Shown here one piece after another: positions 50,674 to 59,562 of a stretch of 64,000 nt of DNA. The position numbers and the translations under genes were made by a program. Numbering within the stretch: the stretch's first letter is position 1; each line of letters starts with the position of its first letter. Origin of the DNA: Bolinopsis microptera (Eukaryota > Ctenophora > Tentaculata > Lobata > Bolinopsidae); the NCBI RefSeq assembly GCF_026151205.1, contig NC_087074.1:9395226-9459225 (forward strand), read 5' to 3'. The notes under the pieces were generated by a model that worked only from the letters and a program-made list of their open reading frames with translations, made no database searches and was not told the DNA's origin.

Positions 50674-53600
50674 ACCGACGGACATTAATGGCAGTATTTT
50701 AAAATTTTGCTCAGACTGCCATTGCCATTAATGCCCATTAATGCACATTAATGTCCGTTGGTACTCCCCCCCCCCCCCCCCCCCCCCCCCCCCGTTTGAC
50801 AGCAATCAGGTTTAAATGGATGAATTATTGAGAATGCAGAAAGCATGATGTGATCTGAGCTAGAAAACGCTGTTAGTGTCAGAAAATGTTGACATTTTAA
50901 TAACTCTTGATGCATCGCAATATTTATAGTTTAAATCAAGAGGTAGCTCTACTGAGGTAATGTAACGGGACTGGTTGATTAAGTATGATAGCCGAGCGAT
51001 TGCACCGAATAGCATTACGTAATGGAGTTGGTCGGTAATGCAATGGGGATTCTGATCGTTGTGATTATCTAAAATGGTCATAAAATAACACAAAAGAGGG
51101 GATCATCGCCATTGTAGCCATCCAGTTTCTAGGATTTCCGAAATAAAAGGTAAAAGAGGTGTTTCGCCGTTTATGTCATTTTCTTCGTTCTCGACATCCA
51201 CCAATGGTTGAAATAGCGACCAAAATTCAGCGAACAGTGTAAAATATAGTCTTCATTTTCGTCATCCACTGAAGGAAAAAAAGGCGAGGACTTTTGGAAA
51301 ATTTCGAAGTCAATTATAGCAAAATTACGGACACCCAAAATATTTCAAATAAATGACATTCCTTAATTCCTCCTCCACAGATGATAGGATTATATAAACC
51401 TGAAAAAAAGATGAAGCTGATCGTCAGGAATGTGGAATGCCTCCTGTAGAACTTTAATGATGTCAAAGTTGGAGGTAAGACCGTGGTGGTGACAACACTT
51501 GGTAACGCTGATGACGACTCCTGGAAATGTTAGGTTTAGCTCTTGAAATTTAAATGTTAATAATTGTTGAAATGCAGCCTGAATGCCATGAAAAAGTAAA
51601 ACTAGGAGAACCTTTAATTTTAGTATCTACTTTCGAAAATTCTGATATCATTTCTTTAAAGTCAAATGTAGACAAAAGATCAAAAAAGAACCTGTGATGG
51701 ACTCCGCAAGCAAATCCTCAAAAATAGGCACAATCTTAGAGCACATATCCTGAGCCAGGGCGCGAGAGGGTACATGTTCAAGCAGTGTCTGTATAGTGTA
51801 GTTAGCTGTAGAATGGAGGGATAAGGGAACTACTATATCCTTGTACTGCTGATTGTACAGATTCTCCAGTTCCTCTTTACTGCAGATCTGGGATGTCAAG
51901 TTATTACTGGAGGTTGTGGTTTGTTACATACGATTTTACATCTTTTATTAATGAACCCCCTGTGAAAGTCACTATTTTGCTGTCGGCGGAACTTTGTGGT
52001 GTCGGGGAAATAGTGACAGGTTGTTGTAAAGTCCATGTTTGGTCAGAACGCCCTGATGAAGGCAAATTTAAACCAAGTTCTTGAATTAACACACTGCCGA
52101 AAGTTATTAAACGAAGCATAATTATCCAAATAAACAATCATACAAGCATTAGAAACCTGTTCACAAGAACATTACCTTGATAAAAGATTGGACTACATAG
52201 CTAGCCTTGCTATCCAGTAAAACAGCAGGCAAGGACCCAAACTGCTCGAACCCCTGGTAGTCCGTTACTTTCTTATCAAATGAGGAGGAGATAACAGATT
52301 TGAGGTTTGGTAGAGACTTATTGTTCGTCCGATGTAACAGTATCAGGAGCACCTGAGATGATGTGTTCAGCTGTTAAAATAGTGCGTATTATATCTGAGC
52401 AAGAATTATAGATCACGAGATCCCCAAACAAAACATGACCGTTTGGCCACTGTATGTAGCTATTTATCAAGGGATGTTTACCGACAGCAGGGGAGCGCCT
52501 TTTTCACTCCACATCAAGTCCCCTACATCAATTTTAACGAGTCGCTTCGTAAACTTGTGTAAGATCTTCTTCAGTGACGGATGAGTGTTGGATGTCTCGT
52601 AGAAACTGTTTTTACCAATATCCCACCGTTTTCTCTTCCTCTTGTCCTCCTCTACTCGTACTCCTACTAACACCTACGTGAAGATAGGGGTTTTTAGACT
52701 GTCATGTTTAGACCGTACCGGGTAGACATGCAATGTTTTGGAGTTTATTCAACTGTAGCTTTGGTAAACCGTGCTCAAAATGATTTTCTTACAAGGCTGG
52801 CTGCGAGATTATTAAACGGATAAAATATGGTATTTTGTTAATAAATAATGGACTCAGCTATTTTAAAAGAAAAGATAATCTAACCTGCAGAGCTATTCTT
52901 AGAAGATAAGAGCCGTGGACACTGGAGATAAGGTTGGCAACATCCAGACACAACTTTCTGAACAGATTCTCTGCGAGTTCAACCACTTCATGCGTCTCTG
53001 AAAAAAGTATATTGCTGTACATTGAACAAATATTAAATTAAAATAAATGGATTGCCCTTCATTATACAAAATAACAAATGACAGTTGAACTGGTTCTTAG
53101 TTCTAACCTTTAGTATAAATTTCCCTGACGAGCTTCATGATGAACAGCTCTAGAACGTGCGAAGCAAAGTTATGACACGCTATTTCCACAATATGAGGGA
53201 GAAGAAGAGCTCCGACCTCGAGGAGAGTGCCGCTCGAGCAGTTTACCAGCAGTCTTTCTACAACTCTACAAAATGTATACATGTCATTTGTTGCAATAAC
53301 AAACAAATCTCCCTATATCACAGCAGTTCCAGATCACCAATCCGGGAAATACGTATCCGGAAAAAATTAAACCCTTCCCACTTTGGCCGGCTAAATTCTA
53401 GATTTTGGTACAAGCCAGATAGACCATATTGGGGGGGGGGGGGGTGTCACGTCCGTCTATGTCCGCCTATGTCCTGTCCTTTTTGGATTCTATGAGACAA
53501 CGGACGTGTTTTTTGGGACATTGGCGGACACGGACGGACATTGGCGGACTCGGACGGACATTGGCGGACTCGGACGGACATTTGCGGACCCGGACGGACA

Positions 53601-55564
53601 TTGGCGGACTCGGACGGACATTGGTGGACATTAGCGGACATTGGTGGACATTAGCGGACAAACATTTTGAGAATTTTTCGCAACTTCTATGTATTATAAT
53701 TTTGTACAAAACAAACGACTTAGTAATCACACTAAAGCTATTAATAGCTTTAACTTATTATATCAAATTATATAGGGACCCAGGAAAAGGCCCCAGGAGG
53801 AGGAGGAGGAGGAGGAGGACTGGGGAGGAGGAGGACTGTTGAGGACTGATGAGGAGGACTGAGGACGAGGAGTAGGAGTAGGAGGAGGACTGAGGTGGGG
53901 AGGAGGAAGAGGACTGGGTAGGATCAGGAAGACCCAGGAGGAGGACCCAGGAGGATGACCCAGGAGGAGGAGGAGGAGGACTGAGGAGGATGACTCAGGA
54001 GGAGGAGGAATCAGGAGGAGGACTGAGGAGGACTGAGAAGGAGGAGGACTGAAGAGTACTGAAGAGTACTGAGGAGGATGGCTGAGGAGGATGACTGAGG
54101 AGAATGGCTGAGGAGGATGACTGAGGAGGATGACTGAGGAGGATGACTGAGAGGGAGGAGGAGGATCAGGAAGACCCAGGAGGAGGAGGAGGAGGAGGAC
54201 CCAGAAGGAGGACCTAGGAGGAGGAGGAGGAGAACTGAGGAGGATGACTCAGGAGGAGGAGGACTCAGGAGGAGGACTGAGAAGGAGGAGGACTGAGGAG
54301 GATGGGTGAGGAGGATGGCTGAGGAGGATGACTGAGAGGGAAGAGGAGGAGGAAGAGGAGGAAGAGGACTGAGGAGGAGGAGGAGGAGAAGGAGGACCCA
54401 GGAGGAGGACCCAGGAGGAGGAGGAGGACTGGGGAGGAGGAGGACTGTTGAGGACGGAGGAGGAGTAGGAGGAGGACTGAGGAGGGGAGGAGGAAGAGGA
54501 CTGGGGAGGATCAGGAAGACCCAGGAGGAGGACCCAGGAGGAGGAGGAGGAGGAGGACCCAGGAGGAGGAGGAGGACTGAGGAGGAGGACTGACGATGAC
54601 TGAGAAGGAGGAGGACTGAGGAGTACTGAGGAGGATGGCTGAGGAGGATGGCTGAGGAGGATGACTGAGAGGGAGGAGGAGGAGGACTCAGGAGGAGGAC
54701 TCAGGAGGAAGAGGAGGAGGAGGACTCAGGAGGAGGACTGAATAGGAGGAGGAGAAGGAGGGGGACTGGGAGAGGACTGAGGAGGAGGAGGACTGATGAG
54801 AAGGATGAGAAGGAGGACTGAGGAGGAGGACTGAGGACCGAGGAGGAAGAGGAAGAAGAAGAGGAGGAGGACACAGGAGGAGGAGGAGGAGGAGGAGGAC
54901 TGAGGAGGATGACTGAGGAGGAGGAGGAGGAGGAGAACTGAATAGGAGGAGGAGGGGGACTGGGGGAGGACTGAGGAGGAGGACTGAGGAGGACTGAGGA
55001 CTGAGGAGGAAGAGGAGGAGGATGAAGAGGAGGAAGAGGACCCAGGAGGAGGACCCAGGAGGAGGACCAGGAGGAGGAGGAGGACTGGGGAGGAGGAGGA
55101 CTGTTGAGGACTGATGAGGAGGACTGAGGACGAGGAGGAGGAGTAGGAGGAGGACTGAGGAGGGGAGGAGGAAGAGGACTGAGGAAGATCAGGAAGACCC
55201 AGGAGGAGGAGGAGGAAGAGTAGGAGGAGGAAGCATCTAAATGGTTATTTCCATTTTTGTCCGTTTTTGTCCATTTTTGTCCGTCTTTGTCCGCTCTATT
55301 TTTTGTCCGTTTTGAAAATATAGGGTACCGAACGGACAAAAAACATGATCCCCTATAACAGCAAAAATTGAACATTTTATTTAGCAATTTAGGTGTCCAT
55401 TAATGTCCGCTAATGTCCGTATATGTCCGCTATGTCCGTCTATGTCCGTCTATGTCCGCCTATGTCCGTCTATGTCCGCCTATGTCCGCCTATGTCCGCC
55501 TATGTCCGCCTATGTCCTGTCCTTTTTGGATTCTATGAGACAAGCGGACATAGACGGACGTGAC

Positions 55565-55615
<51 letters not shown>

Positions 55616-56175
55616 ATTTAAAGCCAAATAACAATAAGGGTCAAGGTAAACAATTAAAATTAGGAATTCTACCTGCTACAGTCCCAGTGGTACAGTATTT
55701 TAGTTATCCCATCGCTCTGAATCTGCTCTAGCAACTTCTCCTCCAGCAGCCCTCGTTCCATGTCGTTATCAAACTCTTCTCGCTCAAGAACCTGAAAAAC
55801 GGTTGAAGTCAATTTTAAGTTGAAATTATTTATTGTTTAGAAGTAGGGAGGTATTTTCATCTCGATACAAATTATCGAACTTTTTTAATCTGCGTACTAA
55901 TATAAGTATTTTCAGAGCCTTTTAGATGATATATAGCACACGAATGATTAATTTAACCATCCCATCAACCAGTTCTGATATTAGAATTGTAATAATTAGA
56001 AATAATTGGCGGCAGTATAAGGAACCTTCTCGATGTTAATGTAATAGTCGAGGATTGATTTAGGGAGTTCACCAGTGTTGTCCCTGTCTCCACTACCCGA
56101 TATTACTGGCACAACATCTGTCTCCATAACAGCGGCGCTTGAAAACGTTTCCATGTCCTCGTTGTATGGCGCCAT
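34660..56175 (-). CDS. NOP9: Nucleolar Pumilio-repeat protein NOP9, 12 exons, one 14.4-kb intron
   Basis: NOP9 binds pre-rRNA through PUF-type repeats and is needed for 18S rRNA maturation in the nucleolus. Exons: 56175-56026, 55791-55673, 53265-53108, 52997-52885, 52673-52482, 52370-52176, 51887-51692, 51520-51400, 50483-50354, 50156-50002, 35581-35464, 35028-34660. They sum to 2016 nt, 671 residues (human 636), all GT-AG with agreeing phases. Pumilio-like units are visible: [72 protein letters not shown], and [13 protein letters not shown] lysine-rich tail (KTKKTKKKR...) suits nucleolar targeting. Joining exon 10 to exon 11 across the giant intron rests on phase (2 then 1) and motif order. 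Intron 10 (35582-50001) holds a decarboxylase gene and several mobile elements; intron 2 holds the 2.2-kb G/C-capped element. Confidence 0.92.
35582..37840. other. NOP9 intron 10, 3' part: MITE, no gene
   Basis: No coding region seen. Near 36152-36235 there is a dense cluster of TGACGTGACGCGTTACGT-type sequence with an imperfect inverted repeat (CCCAGCTAG...CAGCTAGGG). A MITE-like element sits at 36873-37457. Confidence 0.5.
36873..37457. mobile_element. MITE with TACCTTACAAGACATTTTT ends
   Basis: Inverted ends TACCTTACAAGACATTTTT (from about 36874) and its complement (ending about 37456) enclose roughly 580 bp. Inside, two direct copies of a block with TTTCGCCATATTTTCGGAC and CCAAAATTTCGGTCGTCG lie at about 36925-36965 and 37384-37424. 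TA may be the duplicated target. No coding potential. Confidence 0.75.
37841..40696 (-). CDS. Intronless 951-residue PLP-dependent decarboxylase (tyrosine/glutamate decarboxylase-like)
   Basis: This belongs to the group II PLP decarboxylases (fold type I). It would remove CO2 from an amino acid to give an amine. Motifs: [15 protein letters not shown] at 131-145, [20 protein letters not shown] at 163-182, NNHYSWPKA with the PLP-stacking His near 310, LADGAWGG with Asp397, and [16 protein letters not shown] with Lys454 as the Schiff-base residue. SRNLKFIPL and HYSWPKA are most like bacterial-type tyrosine decarboxylases, so an aromatic amino acid is a plausible substrate, but I cannot fix it. 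Usual members are 450-620 residues; here about 330 extra C-terminal residues follow, of unknown role. The frame is intact and lacks introns, although its host gene is intron-rich. It lies inside NOP9 intron 10 on the same strand. The ATG at 40696 is preceded 6 nt upstream by an acceptor-like CCAG. Confidence 0.93.
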   Translation of the reverse strand: MPRGNAPIGDDYDDPWKALGGWFLGPRAENGEVFMSIFKDIFDEHVRLRKSFFPADPEYLTEEVMLSKPYLSEVEDMRDCLMKMQEDMAGNTPFFSPRYQAHMLWDSTMPSLLGYMTAMLFNQNNVDSAASPVTTQYEQEVGQQLCDMLGYNIDPRSRQPLSWGHVTCGGSVANIEALWASRNLKFIPLSIKAALLNDDPLIGPLTFLSEDQVRIGLKTQLLVGNSESERRNSVALVECTTWQLLNVDVDEILDLEQTVCSRMRKLGKVDNIKLNGLIENEGVMNEGLFDFMRKHGLEHSPVYTCPANNHYSWPKAGTLLGLGCKGNIPINLDTNFRQNLAHLKEVLEKCLKEKKPVIAVVAVIGSTEESAVDPIKDMYALREVFKEKGLNFALLADGAWGGYFKTMLIGAPAEDVMMNTASGSFVPYCKLSPYVEEQYRNIQLADTITIDPHKSGFCPYPGGALCYRNNKMRYPIAFSHPVVLNGEGDPNLGVYGIEGSKPGAAPAGILMSHKVIGLSNFGYGRILGQCTTISKIFYALWLTVAKDDDPFVCVPLQNVPEGYNITSARKLIKETIAYKQLSEIFQNQEAKNFLTTCGPDTLINTFVVNFKGNTDIRKCNKLQDALSDAMNVFVGSNAGRVPLMLMESGLKAKAHGEGLSVFKEKLGLDQGDEDLNVMVNTCMNPWQSNESAFEISDSFRMVVLNAIGRIEDDFAIHKFVLCDQLLKNEIFIEYMTCNGIPEHHYQATVKVRMSNSYKEMVKKYRSICRQDGLPVVFETLAEKKTGTTRLNLHELLHRKDSEFRMKFSHDAAGNTVIFKVVDIPRYQRLDLSSSGTYPEKQKFFIYGDSTRTIMSHVMSKLPDFQYTAILSKRPDYLTQRMLELGVVAEMDADDGSILLELEEGKMKPTQEGRCYSVSFRGELNATICTKIDIQESVYFNKIENMSVKVGS
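40697..40715 (-). promoter_or_regulatory. Acceptor-like site before the decarboxylase ATG
   Basis: On the minus strand CCTATTTTATCCAG is followed by TGTATT-ATG; the AG is at 40704-40703. A good pyrimidine tract and CAG in front of an intronless gene point to a 5'-UTR intron or trans-splicing. Confidence 0.45.
40716..43002. other. NOP9 intron 10, middle part: minisatellite, no gene
   Basis: AT-rich sequence upstream of the decarboxylase. Apart from the 30-bp minisatellite near 41.6-41.95 kb I see nothing definable. Confidence 0.5.
41616..41950. repeat. 30-bp minisatellite, about 11 copies
   Basis: Units of GATACCGTGTGAGTGCTACG plus ATATCAGAGC repeat about 11 times with few changes (ATATCAGAGC, ATATAAGAGC, ATATAACAGC variants). 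Because 30 is a multiple of three the plus strand stays open and reads a 10-residue repeat ([10 protein letters not shown]). Variation is not biased to silent sites and there is no gene context, so I treat it as non-coding. Confidence 0.95.
43003..44811 (+). mobile_element. 5'-truncated non-LTR retrotransposon (LINE) with open reverse transcriptase
   Basis: One open frame runs from about 43003 to the stop at 44704-44706 (first ATG 43162, 514 codons from there). Reverse transcriptase blocks: [26 protein letters not shown] with [45 protein letters not shown], and the catalytic GYSDDIDF (YSDD rather than the common YADD/FADD). The C-terminal part ([43 protein letters not shown]) is typical of LINE ORF2. 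No endonuclease lies upstream, so the copy is 5'-truncated. TACTATATATAAAGC occurs at 43011-43025 and 44797-44811 and is a candidate target duplication, although TATA-rich. It lies antisense in NOP9 intron 10. A GGATGGATGGAT run follows at about 44824-44836. Confidence 0.88.
45111..45252 (-). mobile_element. tRNA-derived SINE, copy 1
   Basis: Read on the minus strand, the head (45252-45181) folds like a tRNA: near-paired acceptor arms GGGTCAG / TTGTCCC, D-arm GCTC...GAGC with A-box TAGCTCAATTGG, anticodon stem AGAGA/TCTCG, and T-arm CTGGG/CCCAG. The anticodon loop (CGCGAAA) lacks the expected T before the anticodon, so this is not a functional tRNA gene. A body of about 70 bp follows (ending CATCTCGAAGTGATAATA), which is the usual SINE layout. 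Confidence 0.75.
45321..45660. repeat. 86-bp inverted repeat enclosing a SINE copy
   Basis: 45321-45407 and 45576-45660 are near-perfect reverse complements (ACGTTCAACGTGATATCATT and flanks). The roughly 168 bp between them contains SINE copy 2. GGGTTCCTGCTA also occurs on the outer side of each SINE (about 45100 and 45660). Confidence 0.85.
45450..45571 (-). mobile_element. tRNA-derived SINE, copy 2 (5'-truncated)
   Basis: Direct repeat of copy 1, essentially identical over about 118 bp, with the tRNA head cut at GCGTCTCTT where an inverted repeat begins. The tail is an ATT/TAA-type short repeat (AATAATAATT on the minus strand). Confidence 0.75.
45661..50001. other. NOP9 intron 10, 5' part: no gene recognised
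   Basis: Mostly AT-rich filler. Visible items: an imperfect palindrome with AATAAAAATAAGG arms at about 46452-46507; a diverged copy of a repeat also seen near 440-540 (47060-47150); a CGCACG simple repeat near 47510-47530; a GGCATAAAATGG inverted/tandem cluster at 47660-47755 followed by a C-run at about 47763-47779; and a CAAA microsatellite near 49632-49650. An open frame of 120 codons at 48741-49103 (+) has no recognisable domain. Confidence 0.45.
50634..50800. mobile_element. MITE capped by G-run and C-run with GTTTGAC duplication
   Basis: About 32 consecutive G (50641-50672) and about 30 consecutive C (to 50793) form homopolymer terminal inverted repeats. Inside, GTACCGACGGACATTAATG and the opposed CATTAATGTCCGTTGGTAC continue the inverted repeat. 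The flanks are GTTTGAC on both sides (50634-50640 and 50794-50800), a clean 7-bp target duplication (8 if a shared C is counted). It lies in NOP9 intron 8, between exon 8 (51400-51520) and exon 9 (50354-50483). Confidence 0.85.
53431..55615. mobile_element. 2.2-kb G/C-capped repeat element with GTCCG arrays and a GGA satellite
   Basis: It starts with 14 G (53431-53444) and ends with about 50 C (55566-55615). The adjoining TGTCACGTCCGTCTATGTCC is inverted at the two ends. Inside the ends, a 10-bp motif (GGCGGACATT / TATGTCCGCC) is arrayed at about 53517-53660 and 55385-55515. A shared block, GTCCTTTTTGGATTCTATGA, occurs in the same orientation at both ends (near 53477 and 55518). The core is the GGA-rich satellite described separately. 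It occupies NOP9 intron 2 (exon 2 ends at 55673). No transposase is present. Confidence 0.8.
53777..55230. repeat. 1.45-kb purine-only satellite built on GGA / GAGGACTGAGGAGGAT
   Basis: Nearly uninterrupted purine-rich strand of GGA triplets with recurring higher-order units GAGGACTGAGGAGG and GAGGATGACTGAG. Such polypurine tracts can form triplexes or slip in replication. The long Ser/Pro frame on the opposite strand is a repeat artefact. Confidence 0.95.
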
Positions 56176-56195
56176 TACTACGAGTAATTATCAGT
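56176..56195 (-). promoter_or_regulatory. Acceptor-like AG 2 nt before the NOP9 ATG
   Basis: On the minus strand ATAATTACTCGTAG precedes TA-ATG; the AG is at 56179-56178. Confidence 0.4.
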
Positions 56196-56519
56196 TATAA
56201 TATTTTGAATCAGTGAAAACACATCAACTTAACCCCAATGTACTGCACTAATATCAGTTGAAATTTTGAAAAATCTCGAGGAACTTGCAACAGTAAAGGA
56301 AAGAGATAAACAAGTACAGTTAACAAACTATTTATCAAACTTCAAATAACTTAATTGTCCACAAACAAGATCTTATTTAAGCCATTTCGCCTGGGTCACA
56401 ACAGCATATATATATGGCATTGCTATCAAAGAGGGTCGAAGGTAGCTTCATCTCGAAAAGATCGTCGGAAATTGTTGCTTTTTACATTCCACTTCACGAC
56501 GAAGTGCTTTTCTGGTAGC

Positions 56520-57547
56520 CTACTTATTTTGGTTCGTCATCCAATCGTCGATAACCTTTAATCTGATTTGGTTTTCAAGTTCCTGCTCCTTATTTTTCTG
56601 CACTGCTTCCCTCTTCCGCTGAACGTACTCATTCTTACATGAGTCTCGCAGTTCTTCGTCATAAAACGCCCATTGCATGCACATCTTGAAGCCCTGAAAC
56701 AAGTTTATTTTTAAAATGTGTTCAATCCCAATAATGCAAAACTAGTGAGATGGGCAACGATTAGGACTTCAGAGCTGGTCAACTAAAATTTCCAAGAAGT
56801 AAAATCAAAACCTTATTTTCTTCAGTACACTTCCAAAGTCCAGACACAATTCCGTGTTCTTGCTGACATTTCGACATTTCCGCGAAATGGTTGAAGCAGT
56901 ATTTTACCTCCTCCTTAGCTTTTTCTCTGATCATATCGTTGATAAGAATGTCTCGCTCTGCTCTGAGTAGCAACTGAAACAATGAAACATTACATTTCTA
57001 GCAAAGATAATAAGAAAGCTACTATTGGGATACATCTCAAGACGATAAAATATCTATTAAAATTGCAATCAGAATAAACTCTACTGGACTGTCCTGCATC
57101 AAAGAAATGTCTTAATGATGGTGAATGTGACACAAGGTGTTTAATAACCGGCTGATGGTGCACTAAGCTAAGGGCTATTGAGACTTGAGAGTCACTAATC
57201 TACGTGCGTACCCGCCATCGATCGGCTTTGGCCATGCGGTCGGTGAAAGGTAGAAAGAGTAAGCGCGCAAAATTTACATAGTGCGCGTTTGTAGAAACAC
57301 TACATAGCTGTGTTAACATCAAAAAATGATAATGCGTCCCGCTTCAAAATGTCAATTCGACATATTCGGGGACAGATAATGGCCATCTTTTTTGTTAAAA
57401 GCTACTGATCAGTTTTTATAGAACAGGTTGATAACGAATCAGAAGCTATGTAAGGACACTTACCATTTTAGAAGGCTTGGGAATGTTATCTTGATCGAAT
57501 TTGCTCTGTTCTGCAGGCTTTTCTTGTGAGGAACTCGACTCGGCCAT
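56520..57547 (-). CDS. CMC1: COX assembly mitochondrial protein CMC1, three exons
   Basis: CMC1 is a twin CX9C protein of the mitochondrial intermembrane space that helps copper delivery and COX1 stabilisation for cytochrome c oxidase. Exons 57547-57464, 56973-56812 and 56693-56520 give 139 residues. The two CX9C pairs are complete: Cys54/Cys64 (YCFNHFAEMSKC) and Cys77/Cys87 (KCTEENKGFKMC), the second split across the last intron. Other family features: ERDILINDMIREKAKEE before the first pair and SCKNEYVQRKRE after the second. The N-terminal 28 residues are longer and more polar than usual. Its stop lies 345 bp upstream of the NOP9 start, and NIP7 ends 380 bp before its start, all on one strand. 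Confidence 0.92.
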
Positions 57548-57565
57548 TCTGAATCGACGATATTT
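57548..57565 (-). promoter_or_regulatory. Acceptor-like CAG 1 nt before the CMC1 ATG
   Basis: On the minus strand ATCGTCGATTCAG is followed by A-ATG; the AG is at 57550-57549. A cis-spliced or trans-spliced leader would have to supply almost the whole 5' UTR. Confidence 0.5.
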
Positions 57566-57928
57566 AGACTGAATTTGTGCCAAGGGAGACAGTGTACAAC
57601 CCAACAATCTTTACTGCAGTTATATTATGAAGAATTACTGAAGAATTTTAGTGGCAAGAACCAGATTGCATTTGGTAGTCAGCAAATAGAAACGGGTTAA
57701 AGCTCAGTATTGTAATAAATTAGATAAAAACATGTCATTGAATCTACAGTGAACACAGTGATTCCAGAAATATTTCAGTCTTAAATAAGAAACACAAATA
57801 AAAACGGCGATGTTATCAGGCCACCGTCAATTAAATGCCATGTGATGTAAAAACTGATCAAGGAAATAAATTTCTAAACGGTAAAACCAATACACAGATC
57901 CCACTAAAATAAAACCAGCTCTGGTTTG

Positions 57929-58471
57929 TCATGACATCGTACTTTCTGCTCTGACATATTCACCAACATCAGCTTGGTGAAACACTACTATCGTGTTTGG
58001 ATCTGTAGTTTTACAATCATTTGTAGATCGGGCTGCTACTCCAAACCCAAGAGGTAAGTCGGACATATTGTAGACGACCACTCCGTCGTATTTGTCGGTC
58101 CCAGCTGATATCCTTCCCAAACCTGCCTTTGTAACGTTGTTACCGTACAGGAACTGCTGTTCTGCACCAGGTTTTAGCCAGACTTTCTGTTTTGCGTATG
58201 ATGATAGGAAGTCAAGGGCTGTGATGTGCAACTTAAATTTACCTCCTTTTGAAAACTTGCCAAACATTGTTCCGAGTGAAATGAGCTCTTTTCTACCGAC
58301 ATTTGTTGCTTTTTTCATGATGGTCTCGCTGACATAATACACCTTGTCTTTGTGGTATCTGAAGACATAGTTCCCGTCACTTCTCTCCAATAATAACTTC
58401 ATGTTGTCTCCGATGTATTTGGCAAGTTTCTCGAACAGGCCTTTAGCTTCTTCTTCGGTCAGAGGTCTCAT
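57929..58471 (-). CDS. NIP7: 60S ribosome biogenesis factor NIP7
   Basis: NIP7 acts in the nucleolus in pre-rRNA processing and 60S (and in humans 18S) maturation. The single exon gives 180 residues, exactly the usual family length. N-terminus [20 protein letters not shown] and the motif [21 protein letters not shown] lead into the first domain. [20 protein letters not shown] starts the C-terminal PUA RNA-binding domain, with GLGRISAG and [12 protein letters not shown]. No introns, no lesions. A pyrimidine-rich CTATCCCTGTAG lies 4 nt before the ATG. It sits head-to-tail between TCEANC2 and CMC1. Confidence 0.96.
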   Translation of the reverse strand: MRPLTEEEAKGLFEKLAKYIGDNMKLLLERSDGNYVFRYHKDKVYYVSETIMKKATNVGRKELISLGTMFGKFSKGGKFKLHITALDFLSSYAKQKVWLKPGAEQQFLYGNNVTKAGLGRISAGTDKYDGVVVYNMSDLPLGFGVAARSTNDCKTTDPNTIVVFHQADVGEYVRAESTMS

Positions 58472-58490
58472 CTTGCTACAGGGATAGAAG
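58472..58490 (-). promoter_or_regulatory. Acceptor-like site 4 nt before the NIP7 ATG
   Basis: On the minus strand CCACTTCTATCCCTGTAG precedes CAAG-ATG; the AG is at 58477-58476. The pyrimidine tract is the best of the set, and the gene itself is intronless. Confidence 0.5.
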
Positions 58491-58926
58491 TGGATTTAGT
58501 AACAAAATATATTATCGTTATAAAATAAAGATGGATTTGGCAGATTAATTCAGGGATTGATAACGGTAATTTTGATAAAAGGGATATCAATTTGTACGAT
58601 GTTCGGAGAATAACACAGCGGAGATATGTATGTTTAAATAGGAAAATGAGTTTATTATATAAACTTTAATACATATTAATATCTGATAACATCATGACAA
58701 TAATAATAATACAAATTAATAATCGAAAAAACATTAGTTAAACACGTTATTGTCATCGGTAAAACCTTCGTATGAAAACCTTCGTAAATGGGCACAATTA
58801 TACTTGTTATAATATCTACTCAGTCTGAACTCTTTCACAACCTCAAATATAACATAAGTTTACACAACACTTTTAAAAAGCCAAACAAAAATAAGTTTAC
58901 AAAATATAAATAATTCAAAGAAATAA

Positions 58927-59562
58927 CTACGAATTCTCAGAATCATCTTTACTCGAAGAAGCAGCACCACGTTTCAGATCAAACACCTTCCGTCGAACCA
59001 GAGCTTTATACTCCTTATTAATCTTCATATCATTACCCACATATATCACCTTCTCCCACTCCTTCGCCTGATCACTATCCAACTTATCAACCCCTGATTT
59101 ACACATATTTGATTTAAACAAATCTACCGCTCGCTTCCTGATATCATCATTAGCTCCGGTACTCTGCAGAAGGAGTGAAAACTGTTTTTTCTGATCTTTG
59201 TTCACAACCGGAGCTACAGGCATATCTTGTATCATTACTTTCCATTGATCAACCAAAGATTTGGAAGAAGCAGCAATTGTTTGGTTTGTGTGTTTACGAA
59301 GTGGTCCAATAGCTCGGCCTATCCCAGTCTCCGTTAAAATGAGAACTGGTAGACTCCTCCCAGACTCAAGCTCCTTTAAGCAGTCTATAATCTGTTTTTC
59401 TGTGGAATGTTTGCATGATAGTCTCTCTTTTAACACGAGTACTCGCTTTACATCGATCACTCCTTTGAGGGATTGCAATGTGGCTTGTTTCAGTCGGGGC
59501 CGCTTTGCTCGGCGCTGTGTCTCTACTTCGTCACGTGATAATCGTTTGACATATTTGTCCAT
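58927..59562 (-). CDS. TFIIS-domain protein, TCEANC2-like
   Basis: Start at the ATG at 59562 (the frame opens further upstream only to a TTG): 211 residues, as in human TCEANC2 (208). MDKYVKRLSRDE and KQATLQSLKGVIDVKRVL match the TCEANC2 opening. Residues about 50-105 form a TFIIS N-terminal (LW) domain (IIDCLKELESGRSLPVLILT, TGIGRAIGPLRKHTNQ, VDQWKVMI). Residues about 125-195 resemble the TFIIS central domain (IRKRAVDLF, YKALVRRKVFDLKR). No zinc ribbon, so a direct cleavage-stimulating role on Pol II is unlikely; function is not established. Intronless. The ATG is 1 nt after an acceptor-like CTAG. Confidence 0.85.
   Translation of the reverse strand: MDKYVKRLSRDEVETQRRAKRPRLKQATLQSLKGVIDVKRVLVLKERLSCKHSTEKQIIDCLKELESGRSLPVLILTETGIGRAIGPLRKHTNQTIAASSKSLVDQWKVMIQDMPVAPVVNKDQKKQFSLLLQSTGANDDIRKRAVDLFKSNMCKSGVDKLDSDQAKEWEKVIYVGNDMKINKEYKALVRRKVFDLKRGAASSSKDDSENS

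Noticed and set aside
54701..55387. 228-codon Ser/Pro-rich minus-strand open frame
   Set aside because: It is the complement of the GGA satellite; composition follows the repeat and no start, splice or domain evidence supports a protein.
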